Shown here piece after piece: positions 20,471 through 29,090 of a stretch of 64,000 nt of DNA (within the stretch, counting starts at the first letter, position 1; each line of letters opens with the position of its first letter). The stretch covers positions 62,001 to 126,000 of the forward strand of contig NZ_OX366335.1 of assembly GCF_947250635.1 (NCBI RefSeq), given 5' to 3'. Origin of the DNA: Wolbachia endosymbiont (group B) of Parapoynx stratiotata. GTDB taxonomy: Bacteria > Pseudomonadota > Alphaproteobacteria > Rickettsiales > Anaplasmataceae. The notes below the pieces were generated by a model. That model was not told where the DNA came from. It saw only the letters and a program-made list of their open reading frames with translations, and did no database searches. The position numbers and the translations under genes are program-made.

Positions 20471-20676
20471 TCCACGTCCTCACTTTTAGTTTTTTTTTCA
20501 TTTTCAATATCATATTGATCAGCAACTACAGATAGTAAAAAATCTTCCATTTCACTATCTATTGCTTCTTTAAGTAGTTTTTCTGCTAATGCTTGAGCAG
20601 GTTGCTTAGTAAGTTCAGATAATTTAGCAAGATGCTGTAAGGTTTCTTTACTGAAAGCTAAATTAGCGTTTGCCAT
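20446..20676 (-). CDS. relB: RelB/antitoxin-like protein
   Basis: 76-residue protein with a short helical N-terminal segment (NANLAFSKETLQHLAKL) of the kind used for DNA binding and dimerisation, and a charged C-terminal tail that would wrap the toxin. It lies immediately upstream of, and overlaps, the broken relE gene, the standard antitoxin-toxin order. The ATG at 20676 is used; a TTG four codons upstream is possible. With the toxin broken it is an orphan antitoxin. Confidence 0.7.
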   Translation of the reverse strand: MANANLAFSKETLQHLAKLSELTKQPAQALAEKLLKEAIDSEMEDFLLSVVADQYDIENEKKTKSEDVDWNTLLSS

Positions 20677-20813
20677 AAGTTTTACCAAGTTCTACTACTG
20701 TATAATTATACAATATTTTCCTAAAATTTTCAATAAAAGTAATTATACTATTATTAATATAATATTAATGCTTTTATATTAAAATTAATACAATATTAAT
20801 TAAGGAGAATATT

Positions 20814-21077
20814 ATGTTCGGAAACTTACAGAGTGAGAAAACAGGAGCAGATTTACAACAAAAGTTGGATAATCAATCAACACAGTATGGAAAAACACGT
20901 GTACACCGAAATGAATCAAATTTGAATGATTTGGATCCGGACATGGATCCTTCTCGGCTCTGGAAGAGCTCAGAGGGCAGAACAGTTTGTGAAGAATACC
21001 AGGTTAATGTAAGTGATACATTAAGAGGTATTGGAGACAATTTCCATGCTCTCGCAGATTCATTTTCTGTTCTGTAG
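20814..21077 (+). CDS. Short protein of unknown function, probably truncated
   Basis: 87 residues, hydrophilic, without a recognised domain. The start has a good AAGGAG ribosome site and an AT-rich upstream region with repeated TTAATAT motifs. After the stop another frame continues with ADTVKSVRLLLFSGIFNKEL, and a further one with RLSIHEFADAREKLHRLSIV. The gene is therefore probably the front part of a longer gene broken by frameshifts. It sits in the decayed patch between the relBE debris and a tRNA-Ser. Confidence 0.45.
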   Translation: MFGNLQSEKTGADLQQKLDNQSTQYGKTRVHRNESNLNDLDPDMDPSRLWKSSEGRTVCEEYQVNVSDTLRGIGDNFHALADSFSVL

Positions 21078-21441
21078 CAGATACAGTAAAAAGCGTGAGG
21101 CTTCTCTTGTTTTCCGGAATTTTCAATAAAGAATTGTATTGACATATTATGGTAGGTTAAGTATACACGAGTTTGCTGATGCTCGTGAGAAATTACACAG
21201 ACTAAGTATAGTATTGCAAGACATTATTAGGAATAGGGAAGGTATGCTGGTATTGGATGTATTTCTATGATAACAACTACTCTTCGTCATCAAAAATCAA
21301 GAAAGCTCTGCAACTTGATAACTCTATTCTTTTATTGACGTAGATGACTCTGAAAAATTGCGGAGCTGAAGTGCTAATGCTATATGGTTATTACGTTCAA
21401 GAACAAAACGGAAAATCCTATGTTATACTAGAAATAATGTG
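21078..21441. other. Degraded intergenic stretch
   Basis: This stretch holds no intact gene. It contains short coding-looking fragments on the plus strand (21084-21143 and 21150-21270) that seem to continue the broken gene at 20814-21077. The end abuts the tRNA-Ser. Confidence 0.4.
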
Positions 21442-21528
21442 CGGAAAAGGGGGGATTCGAACCCCCGACATATTTTCATATGTGCACGCTTTCCAAGCGT
21501 GTGCTTTAGACCGCTCAGCCACCTTTCC
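21442..21528 (-). tRNA. tRNA-Ser (GGA anticodon)
   Basis: 87-nt class II tRNA. The acceptor stem pairs GGAAAGG with CTTTTCC (one G-U), the anticodon stem CACGC/GCGTG encloses TTGGAAA with anticodon GGA, a long variable arm follows, and the T-stem GGGGG/CCCCC encloses TTCGAAT. The discriminator is G. CCA is not encoded. Confidence 0.95.
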
Positions 21529-21559
21529 ATACTTATTCATAATATTAAAAATTATGCTG

Positions 21560-22348
21560 CTAAACAACTGGTATATATGGTTCGCCACGGAAATTCACAG
21601 TATTGTTAAACTTGTTTTTGCACGTTAAAAACGCTTTATCACAACCTGCAAGTATCGAATATTTATCTCCGGTAGAAATTTGATATGGAGGAGAAGCAAA
21701 TAATGTAACTACTTTATTTTTGTATTCTTTAACTACAACTTCAAATGTTGCTGAACTAAACACTCCGTGCTTATAATATCCATCGCTTTCGATTAAATTA
21801 GTGTCTTCAAATCTTCTTTCATCTATCACTTTAGTAATTGTGCTCATTCTACTAAACTTTTTAGCATCAGCTTTACATCTATCATCGCAAAATTGTGCCC
21901 TGCATACAGGAGAATATAGCTCTGTTATGCTTCTCTCAAGCTTTGTCGCAAGACCTCTAATTTCAGCGATAAACCTCCCACTATTTAATGTTACTTTACC
22001 AAAAGTTCCTGCATGCAAATTCATAATTCCCTGACTCAAATCTTTATAATTCACAAGAAATATTTCAATATTTGCAAAGTCATGCCTTCCTGATAAAACA
22101 TCTTTTTCTTTAATATCAGCACTATTTAATATTCCTTCAATTTCTAGATTATCAGTTCTCAAATCGCTATTTAATATTATACTGCTGGCTATAAAACCGC
22201 TTGAAGATTTATAGAGTATATTATTGAGATTTAAATCTTCGTCATAGTCGGTAAATCCCATTACTTTCCCACCTACAAGTGTTAATTTCCAGCAAGTAGC
22301 GATGGTAAGTAATTCTCCAGTTAAATGGTTTTTTAGTTTGGTTTGCAT
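21560..22348 (-). CDS. Gene-transfer-agent gp13-like / phage BR0599-DUF2163 protein
   Basis: 262-residue protein of the DUF2163/phage BR0599 family, known as ORFg13 in alphaproteobacterial gene transfer agents and as a tail-tip component in related phages. The signature is the Cys-rich C-terminal part: CRAQFCDDRC near the middle and the terminal GCDKAFLTCKNKFNN followed by NFRGEPYIP. The frame is intact. No other tail or capsid gene is in the window, so it is isolated, with a tRNA-Ser on one side and a toxin-antitoxin pair on the other. It is more likely a relic of an ancestral gene transfer agent than part of an active WO prophage. Confidence 0.8.
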   Translation of the reverse strand: MQTKLKNHLTGELLTIATCWKLTLVGGKVMGFTDYDEDLNLNNILYKSSSGFIASSIILNSDLRTDNLEIEGILNSADIKEKDVLSGRHDFANIEIFLVNYKDLSQGIMNLHAGTFGKVTLNSGRFIAEIRGLATKLERSITELYSPVCRAQFCDDRCKADAKKFSRMSTITKVIDERRFEDTNLIESDGYYKHGVFSSATFEVVVKEYKNKVVTLFASPPYQISTGDKYSILAGCDKAFLTCKNKFNNTVNFRGEPYIPVV

Positions 22349-22385
22349 AGTTGCCTCTTATAAATAATGGCATACCTGCATTTAG

Positions 22386-22664
22386 CTACACTTGTTTTTT
22401 CAAATCTCTATAAAAATTTTCGTGTGGAGCAAATGCAAGAAGTGTTAATATGTTATTTTGTTCGTTGTGAATATAGGCTAATAATGTCAGTTGATTAAAA
22501 ATAGAGAATTTATACACGCGAACACCTGCAAGATCGCCTGACTTTAGCTCTCCAATATATGGGTTACCTTGAATTTGTTTGATGGCTTCTTCAAGTTTGG
22601 GTAGTTGATTATTGTGCAGCTTCTTCATTGACCGCTTAAAAGTGTTGGTGAGAAGAATCTTCAA
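22386..22664 (-). CDS. RelE/ParE-family toxin
   Basis: 92 residues with the RelE/ParE fold pattern: N-terminal FKRSMKKLHNNQLPKLEEAI helices, a GVRVYKF strand, and TLLAYIHNEQNNILTLLAFA strands ending in HENFYRDL. It probably cleaves mRNA or inhibits gyrase; which one cannot be told. It follows its antitoxin with a 4-nt overlap and is intact, unlike the two relE remnants nearby. Confidence 0.82.
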   Translation of the reverse strand: MKILLTNTFKRSMKKLHNNQLPKLEEAIKQIQGNPYIGELKSGDLAGVRVYKFSIFNQLTLLAYIHNEQNNILTLLAFAPHENFYRDLKKQV

Positions 22665-22885
22665 AATTTTGTGGACTTATACTCCTCAACATTACCTGAC
22701 TTGATATCCTCAATGCCTGAAAGGATTTCTTTGATAATATTATAGCTTAGCTCAGGGTTATCTTCAACAATCTGACCAATCTTAGCCCAATGCTCGATTT
22801 GTTGCGGTACAGAACGATTTTGCAATACGGAATGAGACTGCACTATCTTCTCAAATTCCCCATCAAGATTTACTGTTATACTCAT
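22661..22885 (-). CDS. ParD-like antitoxin
   Basis: 74-residue protein of the ParD-like antitoxin type: an N-terminal beta strand MSITVNLDGEFEKIV, then SVPQQIEHWAKIGQIVEDNP and a charged helical tail that would bind the toxin. It is first in a two-gene operon and overlaps the toxin by 4 nt. It probably represses its own promoter, as is usual in the family. Confidence 0.8.
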   Translation of the reverse strand: MSITVNLDGEFEKIVQSHSVLQNRSVPQQIEHWAKIGQIVEDNPELSYNIIKEILSGIEDIKSGNVEEYKSTKF

Positions 22886-22959
22886 TAGATTATTACTTCC
22901 TAGTTTTAGCTATTATATCATATATTGGAAATTTTTTCAACATTTTGAAAGTGCATAGT

Positions 22960-22992
22960 GAAAACACACACCACATTCAAGTTGTGGTGTGT
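22960..22992 (-). terminator. Terminator of the porin gene
   Basis: A 10-bp perfect stem ACACCACA.../TGTGGTGTGT (22966-22975 with 22983-22992) and a 7-nt loop lie 14 nt after the porin stop, with a TTTT run on the minus strand. This is a convincing Rho-independent terminator. Confidence 0.8.
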
Positions 22993-23006
22993 ATTACTAG
23001 AACAAA

Positions 23007-25049
23007 TTAGAAAGAAAACTTCACACCAGTTAGTAGAAGAATTCCTTGGTTAGAAGGTACATCAGTACCCTTTTGATCTTTCAGCACACCTTTTTCATCA
23101 GTCATAAAATAATGTAAGGCTGCATAAGGAACAAACTTGCTCTTATTGCAAGAAGATAGATCATACTGAACACCAAGTGCAACATCATGAAGCATATCTT
23201 TATCATTCATTGTACTGCCAAAGTATGTCAAGCTTGTATAAACATTCTCATATTGATAACCAGCACCTGCAGTCCAATACATGGTGTCCTTGTCATTAAA
23301 TTGCTTTAAGCCATTTTTTCTAGCAATATCAGTAGTCTCTTTATATTCTTTTGAAGCAGGGTCGAGTTCCTTGATAATCTTCGGTTGACCAGATTTGCCT
23401 AAATATGCAAAAGAAGCAGCGAATTTTATATTTTGACCTTCATCAATCTTATAATCAGCGCTTACACCCAAATTAACACCCATCAGGTCATTGTACTCTA
23501 CAAATTCCTTATAAAGATGCTTATCTTTACTCGGTTGCTTTGAAACCCCATATTCACCAACTACGGAAGTTTTAACTTTTACATTATGTTTACTAAAGTC
23601 ATATTCATATGACGCACCAGCACTTATTATATGCTGGTAATCTGGTCCAACATGTCTTAACGTTTCCTCATTCTTTACCCCTGTTACCTTATTACTTGAA
23701 TCTTTGAGGAAATCTGGAGCTATTTCTTTTACAACGGATAAACCACTATCGTAGCGAGGTGAGTAGCTAAGACCAAATCTTGCACCCATATAATTCGGCG
23801 AGTAGTAAGCAGCTCTAAATGGCAATGTGGTCATAACCTCTTTGTTGTATTTTCCTGCCATACGGAAGGAGAGTTTTTCGCTCTCGCTCGAGAAGCTTTC
23901 AGTGTAAAGACGTGGTGTTACGTAAAATGGGAAGTTTGCAGCACTTCCTTCTAAGTTTACTTTTCTGAACCAGTCACTATCTGCAGCTCCATCAACAGTT
24001 GCAATTCTTGTTGCATCAAGTCTCATCAGAGACTCAGGACCAAACTGATAGCCAAGTTTCAGATCACCATATTTTGAATTCAAAAACACATGTGCACTTC
24101 TACCTCTTGCAGCATTCACGCCTTGTGAAGCTCCTTTACCTTCAGTAACTGGAACATGGAATTGTACATCGGCACCATAACGAAGACCAATATCCTCATT
24201 TTTATTTTCAGCTCTTAAGTGCAATATTGCATCTGAAATCATGCCCATGTTTTCACTGTAATCACCAATATTCCCTATCCCTTTAGGAAATATTGGATTT
24301 GCTCCTTTTATACTATCTGGAGTATTGTTAAAATAATCTGTAGATTTACCTGGCATAACATTATAATGGTTATAGCCACTTAGCCCATGGTTACCATAAC
24401 CTTGAGAATCAACAACGCCACCGAAAGTTATTCTTAAACCATCCCCTTGATTGGTATTGATAATATCAACCCCACCAACTGAAACAACAGGACTTGCCTT
24501 ACCTTTTTCCTCTGTATTGCTGTTAACAACTTTTACATCCTTTTTTATATCTTTAGCTTCAATTTTAGCATTCTTAGTTTTAGAACCCTTAATTTTTGAC
24601 TTTTCTACATTAGAATTTTTAACTTTCAGGGCTTTCGCTTTTGAATCTCCTATAAGTTTTGCTTTTTTCTCATTTGCTAGCCTAATTTCATCTTTTTTCT
24701 TTTGTTTTGCTACTAATTTTAACTCTTCTTTTTTCTTCTTTTGTTCAGCTGCTAATTTTAACTCCTCTTTTTTCTTCTGCTCAGCTGCTAATCTTAATTC
24801 TTCTTTTTTCTTAAGCTCCTCAGCTTTTTTTCTTGGATCAGCATTACATATCCTGTCCATTTTTTCTTTTAGTTTCTTATTTGACGTCTTCATCACTTCC
24901 ATCTTTCCAGAAGTTTTGATTGACTCGTTACTCTCTTGCTTTTTTACTTCCTTCATACTCTCGTCAGAAAAGTCAGCAGCAAAGCCACTGAAAGAACATA
25001 AAGTCAATAGAGAAGCTAGAGCAGTTCTAGTATAAATAGATTTTTTCAT
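23007..25049 (-). CDS. Outer-membrane porin with a Lys/Glu-rich coiled segment
   Basis: 680-residue outer-membrane protein. Residues 1-24 are a signal peptide ending CSFSGFA. From about 55 to 180 the protein is built of Lys/Glu/Ala repeats such as KKKEELKLAAEQ, five in imperfect tandem, predicted to form a long charged helix or coiled coil. From about 185 to the end it looks like a beta-barrel of the Gram-negative porin type, with GFGGVV-like openings, alternating strands and a C-terminal Phe (VKFSF) of the kind recognised by BamA. It stands alone with its own terminator and a long upstream region. The charged region could interact with periplasmic or envelope components; this is inference. 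Confidence 0.85.
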   Translation of the reverse strand: MKKSIYTRTALASLLTLCSFSGFAADFSDESMKEVKKQESNESIKTSGKMEVMKTSNKKLKEKMDRICNADPRKKAEELKKKEELRLAAEQKKKEELKLAAEQKKKKEELKLVAKQKKKDEIRLANEKKAKLIGDSKAKALKVKNSNVEKSKIKGSKTKNAKIEAKDIKKDVKVVNSNTEEKGKASPVVSVGGVDIINTNQGDGLRITFGGVVDSQGYGNHGLSGYNHYNVMPGKSTDYFNNTPDSIKGANPIFPKGIGNIGDYSENMGMISDAILHLRAENKNEDIGLRYGADVQFHVPVTEGKGASQGVNAARGRSAHVFLNSKYGDLKLGYQFGPESLMRLDATRIATVDGAADSDWFRKVNLEGSAANFPFYVTPRLYTESFSSESEKLSFRMAGKYNKEVMTTLPFRAAYYSPNYMGARFGLSYSPRYDSGLSVVKEIAPDFLKDSSNKVTGVKNEETLRHVGPDYQHIISAGASYEYDFSKHNVKVKTSVVGEYGVSKQPSKDKHLYKEFVEYNDLMGVNLGVSADYKIDEGQNIKFAASFAYLGKSGQPKIIKELDPASKEYKETTDIARKNGLKQFNDKDTMYWTAGAGYQYENVYTSLTYFGSTMNDKDMLHDVALGVQYDLSSCNKSKFVPYAALHYFMTDEKGVLKDQKGTDVPSNQGILLLTGVKFSF

Positions 25050-25377
25050 GAAGTGCCCCCAAAAAATTTTAAAATCATAACATAAATAGTATAAAGGTGT
25101 TGAAAATCCAACTTAAAGCAACCTTATAGCGAAAATAAAAGTAAAATGCAATACTTTAAAAGCAACTTTCTTAATACGCTCAACGTGTATATTAACCAAA
25201 ATTTAGTACAGAGGTTTGCTTGTTAGTGTATTATAACTCTATACTTATTCTATGGAAGTAAAATTTACTCAAGTGAAAGTACATAAAGATTAAAATATTA
25301 ATATAACTATTGACAATAATATTAGTTTATATTATAATTAGTGAATTATTGTTTTATTTTTAATAATCAAGGTATTT
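25050..25377. promoter_or_regulatory. Divergent intergenic region between porin and lipase
   Basis: 328 bp with no gene, containing upstream sequences of both the porin (minus strand) and the lipase (plus strand). The plus-strand promoter is listed separately at 25310-25338. The porin promoter was not identified. Confidence 0.5.
25310..25338 (+). promoter_or_regulatory. Consensus sigma-70 promoter of the lipase gene
   Basis: TTGACA at 25310-25315 and TATAAT at 25333-25338, separated by exactly 17 nt. Both hexamers are perfect matches to the consensus. The ATG of the lipase gene is 40 nt downstream of the -10 box. An exact match is rare in so AT-rich a genome and suggests strong expression. 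Confidence 0.8.
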
Positions 25378-26672
25378 ATGGATTTTAGTTTTTTACGAAA
25401 TTGGTTTAGCACTACAGGTGCTGCTACAGGCTCAGAGCCAGGTAATACTGAACAGCCAGACTCTATTTCAGTAGATGATGGCAAATACGAGATGAAAGAA
25501 TATGACGATGAATTTGAGATCATTGAAGATTATGAATTTATAAATCGTGCTGATCCAAATGAGCCATGTTCTTTACCTTCTGACTATAAAATAGATGAAA
25601 GTATTGTAAAAATTGCAGGATTTGATAGAGAGAAATTATTAGAAATGGGTAATTTCTGCAAGATAAGCTATGGCGATGATGATGGTAAATTAAGTAAAAA
25701 AAGATGTAACAACCTAGCTCAAAGAGTATACAAAACTGAATTTGAAATTGTTCCATCTACTGAAAAAATGTATAAAACTAGAGCTGAACTCATCAGCGAA
25801 GGTTATGAAATTATTCCATTTGGTAATAGCTTTGAAAAAGATGCTGGTCACGTTTTTATAAAAGGTAAAGAAATAACAATAGCTTACCATGGTACTCGTC
25901 TGAGCCAGAGTTTTAATGATGGAATTACTGATATAAATGTACTTTTTGCTACTTCGGAATTTTTACCTGAAGGTGGAAGAATTCATTGTGGTTTCTATAA
26001 TTCATTTATGGATTCATGGCCTAATCTGTATGGCATTTTGAAATCTCATGCTGAAAAACAGGATCAGAAATCAAGGATTTTAAAATTAATCTCACAGGTC
26101 ACAGTATGGGAGGAGCTATTGCTAAGATAGCTGCTTTATGCCTCAATAAAACAGAAGGAGCTGAAGATGTTCATGTTGCAACTTTTGGTGATCCACGAGT
26201 TTTTGATCTTACTGCTAGTGAATTTTATAATGATGTTCTTCAAGAAAAAACCATTAGAGTAACTCAACATAGACAAGACCCAGTACCAGCGGTATCACCT
26301 GGTATTTGTGGTTATGCTCATGTAGGTGCACAATTGAGAATATCAGTACCTGAAGGATATTTTGTTCATCAAATAGATGGTTATCATGAAGCCATTAAAA
26401 TAATGGATGAAGAGGATTTCCGATCGAACAATAACGTTTCTCTCTTTTATTACCCTTCGAGAATATTAAGTCGAATTAACTGTGCAGTTTTAGGTAATGC
26501 TCAATATTATGCTGCTAATTTAGGTAATTATATTCTTGGTGGACAAAATTTTTTCGAGAAAGTAAAAAAGGAATACCAAGATAAAAACTTAGAAAATTTT
26601 TCTAAGCTTGAACAAGCAGAAGTTAAGCAAAGGGCACATCAAAATGTCTTTTCTACTACAAGGAGTTTATAA
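25378..26672 (+). pseudogene. Class 3 lipase family gene, split by a frameshift
   Basis: Reading frame 1 runs 25378-26130 and frame 2 continues to 26672. Together they encode about 430 residues. The lipase/esterase features are a GHSMGG nucleophile elbow, an upstream AYHGTRL oxyanion-type segment, the catalytic-Asp motif in HRQDPVPAVS and a later His (VHQIDGYHEAI). The break falls at the TTTTAAAATTA tract near 26085-26095, just before the nucleophile elbow, and frame 2 there reads KINLTGHSMGGAIAKIAA. The N-terminal 80 residues are acidic and unrelated to the catalytic domain. It may be a pseudogene, a sequencing error in the A/T run, or a frameshifted product. Class 3 lipases are frequent bacterial effectors, but nothing here shows secretion. 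Confidence 0.75.
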
Positions 26673-26682
26673 CTACTATACA

Positions 26683-26702
26683 GAGCAATCATTAGATTGC
26701 TC
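26683..26702. terminator. Hairpin between convergent genes
   Basis: GAGCAATC-ATTA-GATTGCTC, an 8-bp perfect stem with a 4-nt loop, lies just after the lipase stop and before the convergent exonuclease gene. No strong T-run follows on either strand, so terminator function is likely but not certain. Confidence 0.5.
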
Positions 26703-26714
26703 CATAGCATCTGT

Positions 26715-27542
26715 TCATTTACATTCAATATAAAAATTTTCACCAGAAGTTATTTTCCATTCTTCTTTAAATTTCTTTAGGTGTTCTTTTTTTTCGCATT
26801 CTAAAAGCAGTTCTTCTATGCTCTTATTATAGCTTTCTGTAGTAATTCTTCCTTGATGATGCATGAATCTCAAGTAAATCAAATAAGTATTAATTACATC
26901 TGTTTCGCAATAATCGCGAATTTCTTGTATTTTGCCACTATCGTATAAGCCCATAACTTGTGACCCATCGACTCCAATCTTACCAGGAAGATTAAATGCT
27001 GCGCAAACTTCGTTCATCTTCATTCTTGCAGAAGCTCCAAAATCAGAGAGAGATTCAAGCAAATCACAATGCCAATCACTACTGTACCTCTGATTGTAAC
27101 TATTCCACTTATCGCCAGCTTTGTGAAAATATTCTGCTTGAATGCCATGAACCATAGAACGGTACTTCAGTACCGGTATATCAAAAGTGCGTCCATTGAA
27201 CGAAACTAGTCTTGGCTTTTTCTCTGATATGTAGTTAAAAAATCCCTTTACTAGCTCTTTTTCATTGGAGTTTACTGTGCCTCCAGATCTTATTTCTTGT
27301 AGTGTGAACATTTCATAACCGCTCTGGCGTGTTATATTACAAAGTAAAAAACTAATGACTACAACAAGGTGGAAGGGCTGACGCAGAAAAGAGTTTTGCC
27401 CGTTTGTTATTTCAAGATGATATTTTGTTAATGCGTTCCTCTTTTCTTCTACACTGCTATCATCACTAATATTTAGTAAATTCTTGCAGGAATTTACATC
27501 TGGTATAGTTTCAATATCAAATACTAACAAAGAATTAAGCAT
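26715..27542 (-). CDS. PolB-like 3'-5' exonuclease domain protein
   Basis: 275-residue stand-alone 3'-5' exonuclease of the DEDDy group, related to the proofreading domain of family B polymerases. Catalytic residues are visible as D9 and E11 in VFDIETIPD, D121 in FNGRTFDIPVL, and Y211/D215 in YCETDV. No polymerase domain is attached, as is usual for this bacterial family. Its start overlaps the end of era by 8 nt, so the two are co-transcribed. Confidence 0.85.
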   Translation of the reverse strand: MLNSLLVFDIETIPDVNSCKNLLNISDDSSVEEKRNALTKYHLEITNGQNSFLRQPFHLVVVISFLLCNITRQSGYEMFTLQEIRSGGTVNSNEKELVKGFFNYISEKKPRLVSFNGRTFDIPVLKYRSMVHGIQAEYFHKAGDKWNSYNQRYSSDWHCDLLESLSDFGASARMKMNEVCAAFNLPGKIGVDGSQVMGLYDSGKIQEIRDYCETDVINTYLIYLRFMHHQGRITTESYNKSIEELLLECEKKEHLKKFKEEWKITSGENFYIECK

Positions 27543-28419
27543 TACTTATATATTCCTCAGGGCGATCAGTCCAAGGTCGCACTTTTACGAACAAAAAGAG
27601 ATGAACTTTACACTCAAATAACTTTTCCAATTCTGTACGCGCCTCGATATTAATTTTTTTTATGCTACTGCCGTCTTTTCCTAGCACTATTTTCTTATGA
27701 TTATCTTTCAATACAAATATGATCTGTTTTATGACTAAACTCTTATCTTTTTTTTCCTCAAATTGTTCAGTTATAACAGCTGTAGAGTATGGCAATTCTT
27801 CACGTAGGTTCAAGAATAACTTTTCTCTCGTAATTTCCGCTGATAAAAAATCAGCTGAGGAATCAGTTATTTGATCTTTTTCATAAAACCAAGGGCCTAT
27901 CGGTGCAATTTCAGACAAGTAACTAGTCAGATCAGAAAGTCCATCATTCTTCAGTGCCGAGATCGTAAAAAATTTTTCAAACTTATAAAGCAAATTTAGG
28001 TGCTCATGTGCCATCTTGAGCCCTGATTTCTTTACTAAATCAGTTTTATTGATAACCAAAATGCATCTGCCTTTTGTGCGCTCCAGTCGTGCAAATATCG
28101 TTTTTATTCTTTCTATATTTTTTAGGTAATTGTTTACATCAACAAGCAATAAAGTAATGTCACTATCCTTAACTGCTCCCCATGCAGATTTGACTAAAGC
28201 TTTTTCAAGATTTGTTTCTGCTGAAAACACTCCCGGAGAGTCAGTAAAAACAATTTGCGCATTGTTGCATATAGCAACACCCCTTACCTGCGTCCTTGTT
28301 GTCTGCACTTTAGGGGTGACAATTGCAATTTTCTTGCCTACGATGCTGTTAATTAGCGTTGACTTTCCAGCATTTGGCAAACCAGCTATCGTTACAAATA
28401 AGCATTTTTGTTCTTTCAC
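27535..28419 (-). CDS. era: GTPase Era
   Basis: Ras-like GTPase with a KH domain that binds the 3' end of 16S rRNA and helps 30S assembly. It has G1 GLPNAGKST (about residues 13-21), G3 DSPGV, and G4 NKTD. A C-terminal KH domain follows with VLGKDGSSIKKI. The length of 294 is normal. First gene of a two-gene operon with the exonuclease. Confidence 0.96.
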   Translation of the reverse strand: MKEQKCLFVTIAGLPNAGKSTLINSIVGKKIAIVTPKVQTTRTQVRGVAICNNAQIVFTDSPGVFSAETNLEKALVKSAWGAVKDSDITLLLVDVNNYLKNIERIKTIFARLERTKGRCILVINKTDLVKKSGLKMAHEHLNLLYKFEKFFTISALKNDGLSDLTSYLSEIAPIGPWFYEKDQITDSSADFLSAEITREKLFLNLREELPYSTAVITEQFEEKKDKSLVIKQIIFVLKDNHKKIVLGKDGSSIKKINIEARTELEKLFECKVHLFLFVKVRPWTDRPEEYISNA

Positions 28420-28463
28420 AAAGGAAATTATAAAGAAAACTAAATGCTAACGTCAATTGATTA

Positions 28464-28916
28464 TTATATAGCTTTCTCTTCCCCTTTTGAAGAAAAACGC
28501 TCAACTATAGGTGATATAATATACTCATTCACTTTCTGAGCTATTGGTTCAATAATACCAAATGCTACAAGGAACCCTGCAATTACTGCTATGGGTGCTA
28601 TTATTGCACCTGCTAAAGCTGCCGATCCCATTCCAAGCATTATACTTGGAGAAATAGCAGTTGCAGCTGCAGCAAGACCAACTCCAATTGCAGCACTTGC
28701 AACAAATAAACAAGCATGAGCATAAGAGAATTGGGATTGTGAGAGTCTCTCACCTGTACAAAGGGCAAAGTGTAAGAGTGCAGGAATTGCAGCAACAATT
28801 CCACCCATCACCAAAGGTGACAGAGCTGTAAAACTGAGTCCCAAACCTGTAAGTGCTCCTATTGTTGCTCCTATGCCTAAAGCTATTAAATAGGCTATAA
28901 CATCATCTTTTTTCAT
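28464..28916 (-). CDS. Ala/Gly-rich membrane protein of unknown function
   Basis: 150 residues with four hydrophobic segments rich in Ala and Gly (about 8-30, 32-50, 65-90 and 95-122) and a charged C-terminus. No family recognised. The repeated small-residue pattern (GIGATIGALTGLG, AAIGVGLAAAATA) resembles glycine-zipper membrane proteins. It lies alone between era and tRNA-Gly. Confidence 0.6.
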   Translation of the reverse strand: MKKDDVIAYLIALGIGATIGALTGLGLSFTALSPLVMGGIVAAIPALLHFALCTGERLSQSQFSYAHACLFVASAAIGVGLAAAATAISPSIMLGMGSAALAGAIIAPIAVIAGFLVAFGIIEPIAQKVNEYIISPIVERFSSKGEEKAI

Positions 28917-29017
28917 ATCCCCCCCTAAATAATAAATTTCTAAAAAACTTTTAGCTACTTTGAGTATAGCTGAACTAGTTGAACAGGGGAAGGAAATTTT
29001 TTATGTTAAAATTAAAG

Positions 29018-29090
29018 AGCGGGAGAAGGGGTTCGAACCCTCGACCTCAACCTTGGCAAGGTTGCGCTCTACCAACTGAGCTACTCCCGC
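29018..29090 (-). tRNA. tRNA-Gly (GCC anticodon)
   Basis: 73-nt tRNA. The acceptor GCGGGAG pairs with CTCCCGC, the D-arm is AGCTCAGTTGGTAGAGC, the anticodon loop TTGCCAA gives GCC, and the T-arm is GAGGGTTCGAACCCCT. CCA is not encoded. Confidence 0.96.

Noticed and set aside
21344..21628. Plus-strand open frame across the tRNA-Ser
   Set aside because: It overlaps the tRNA and the 3' end of the gp13-like gene; the coding look is produced by the tRNA sequence (GGIRTPDIFS).
19580..22348. An intact WO prophage in the decayed patch
   Set aside because: Only a lone tail-type gene and a helicase scrap were found; no capsid, portal, terminase or integrase gene is present.
24451..25035. Plus-strand frame of about 190 codons rich in Phe and Ser opposite the porin
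   Set aside because: It is the antisense of the Lys/Glu-rich repeats and has no ribosome site.
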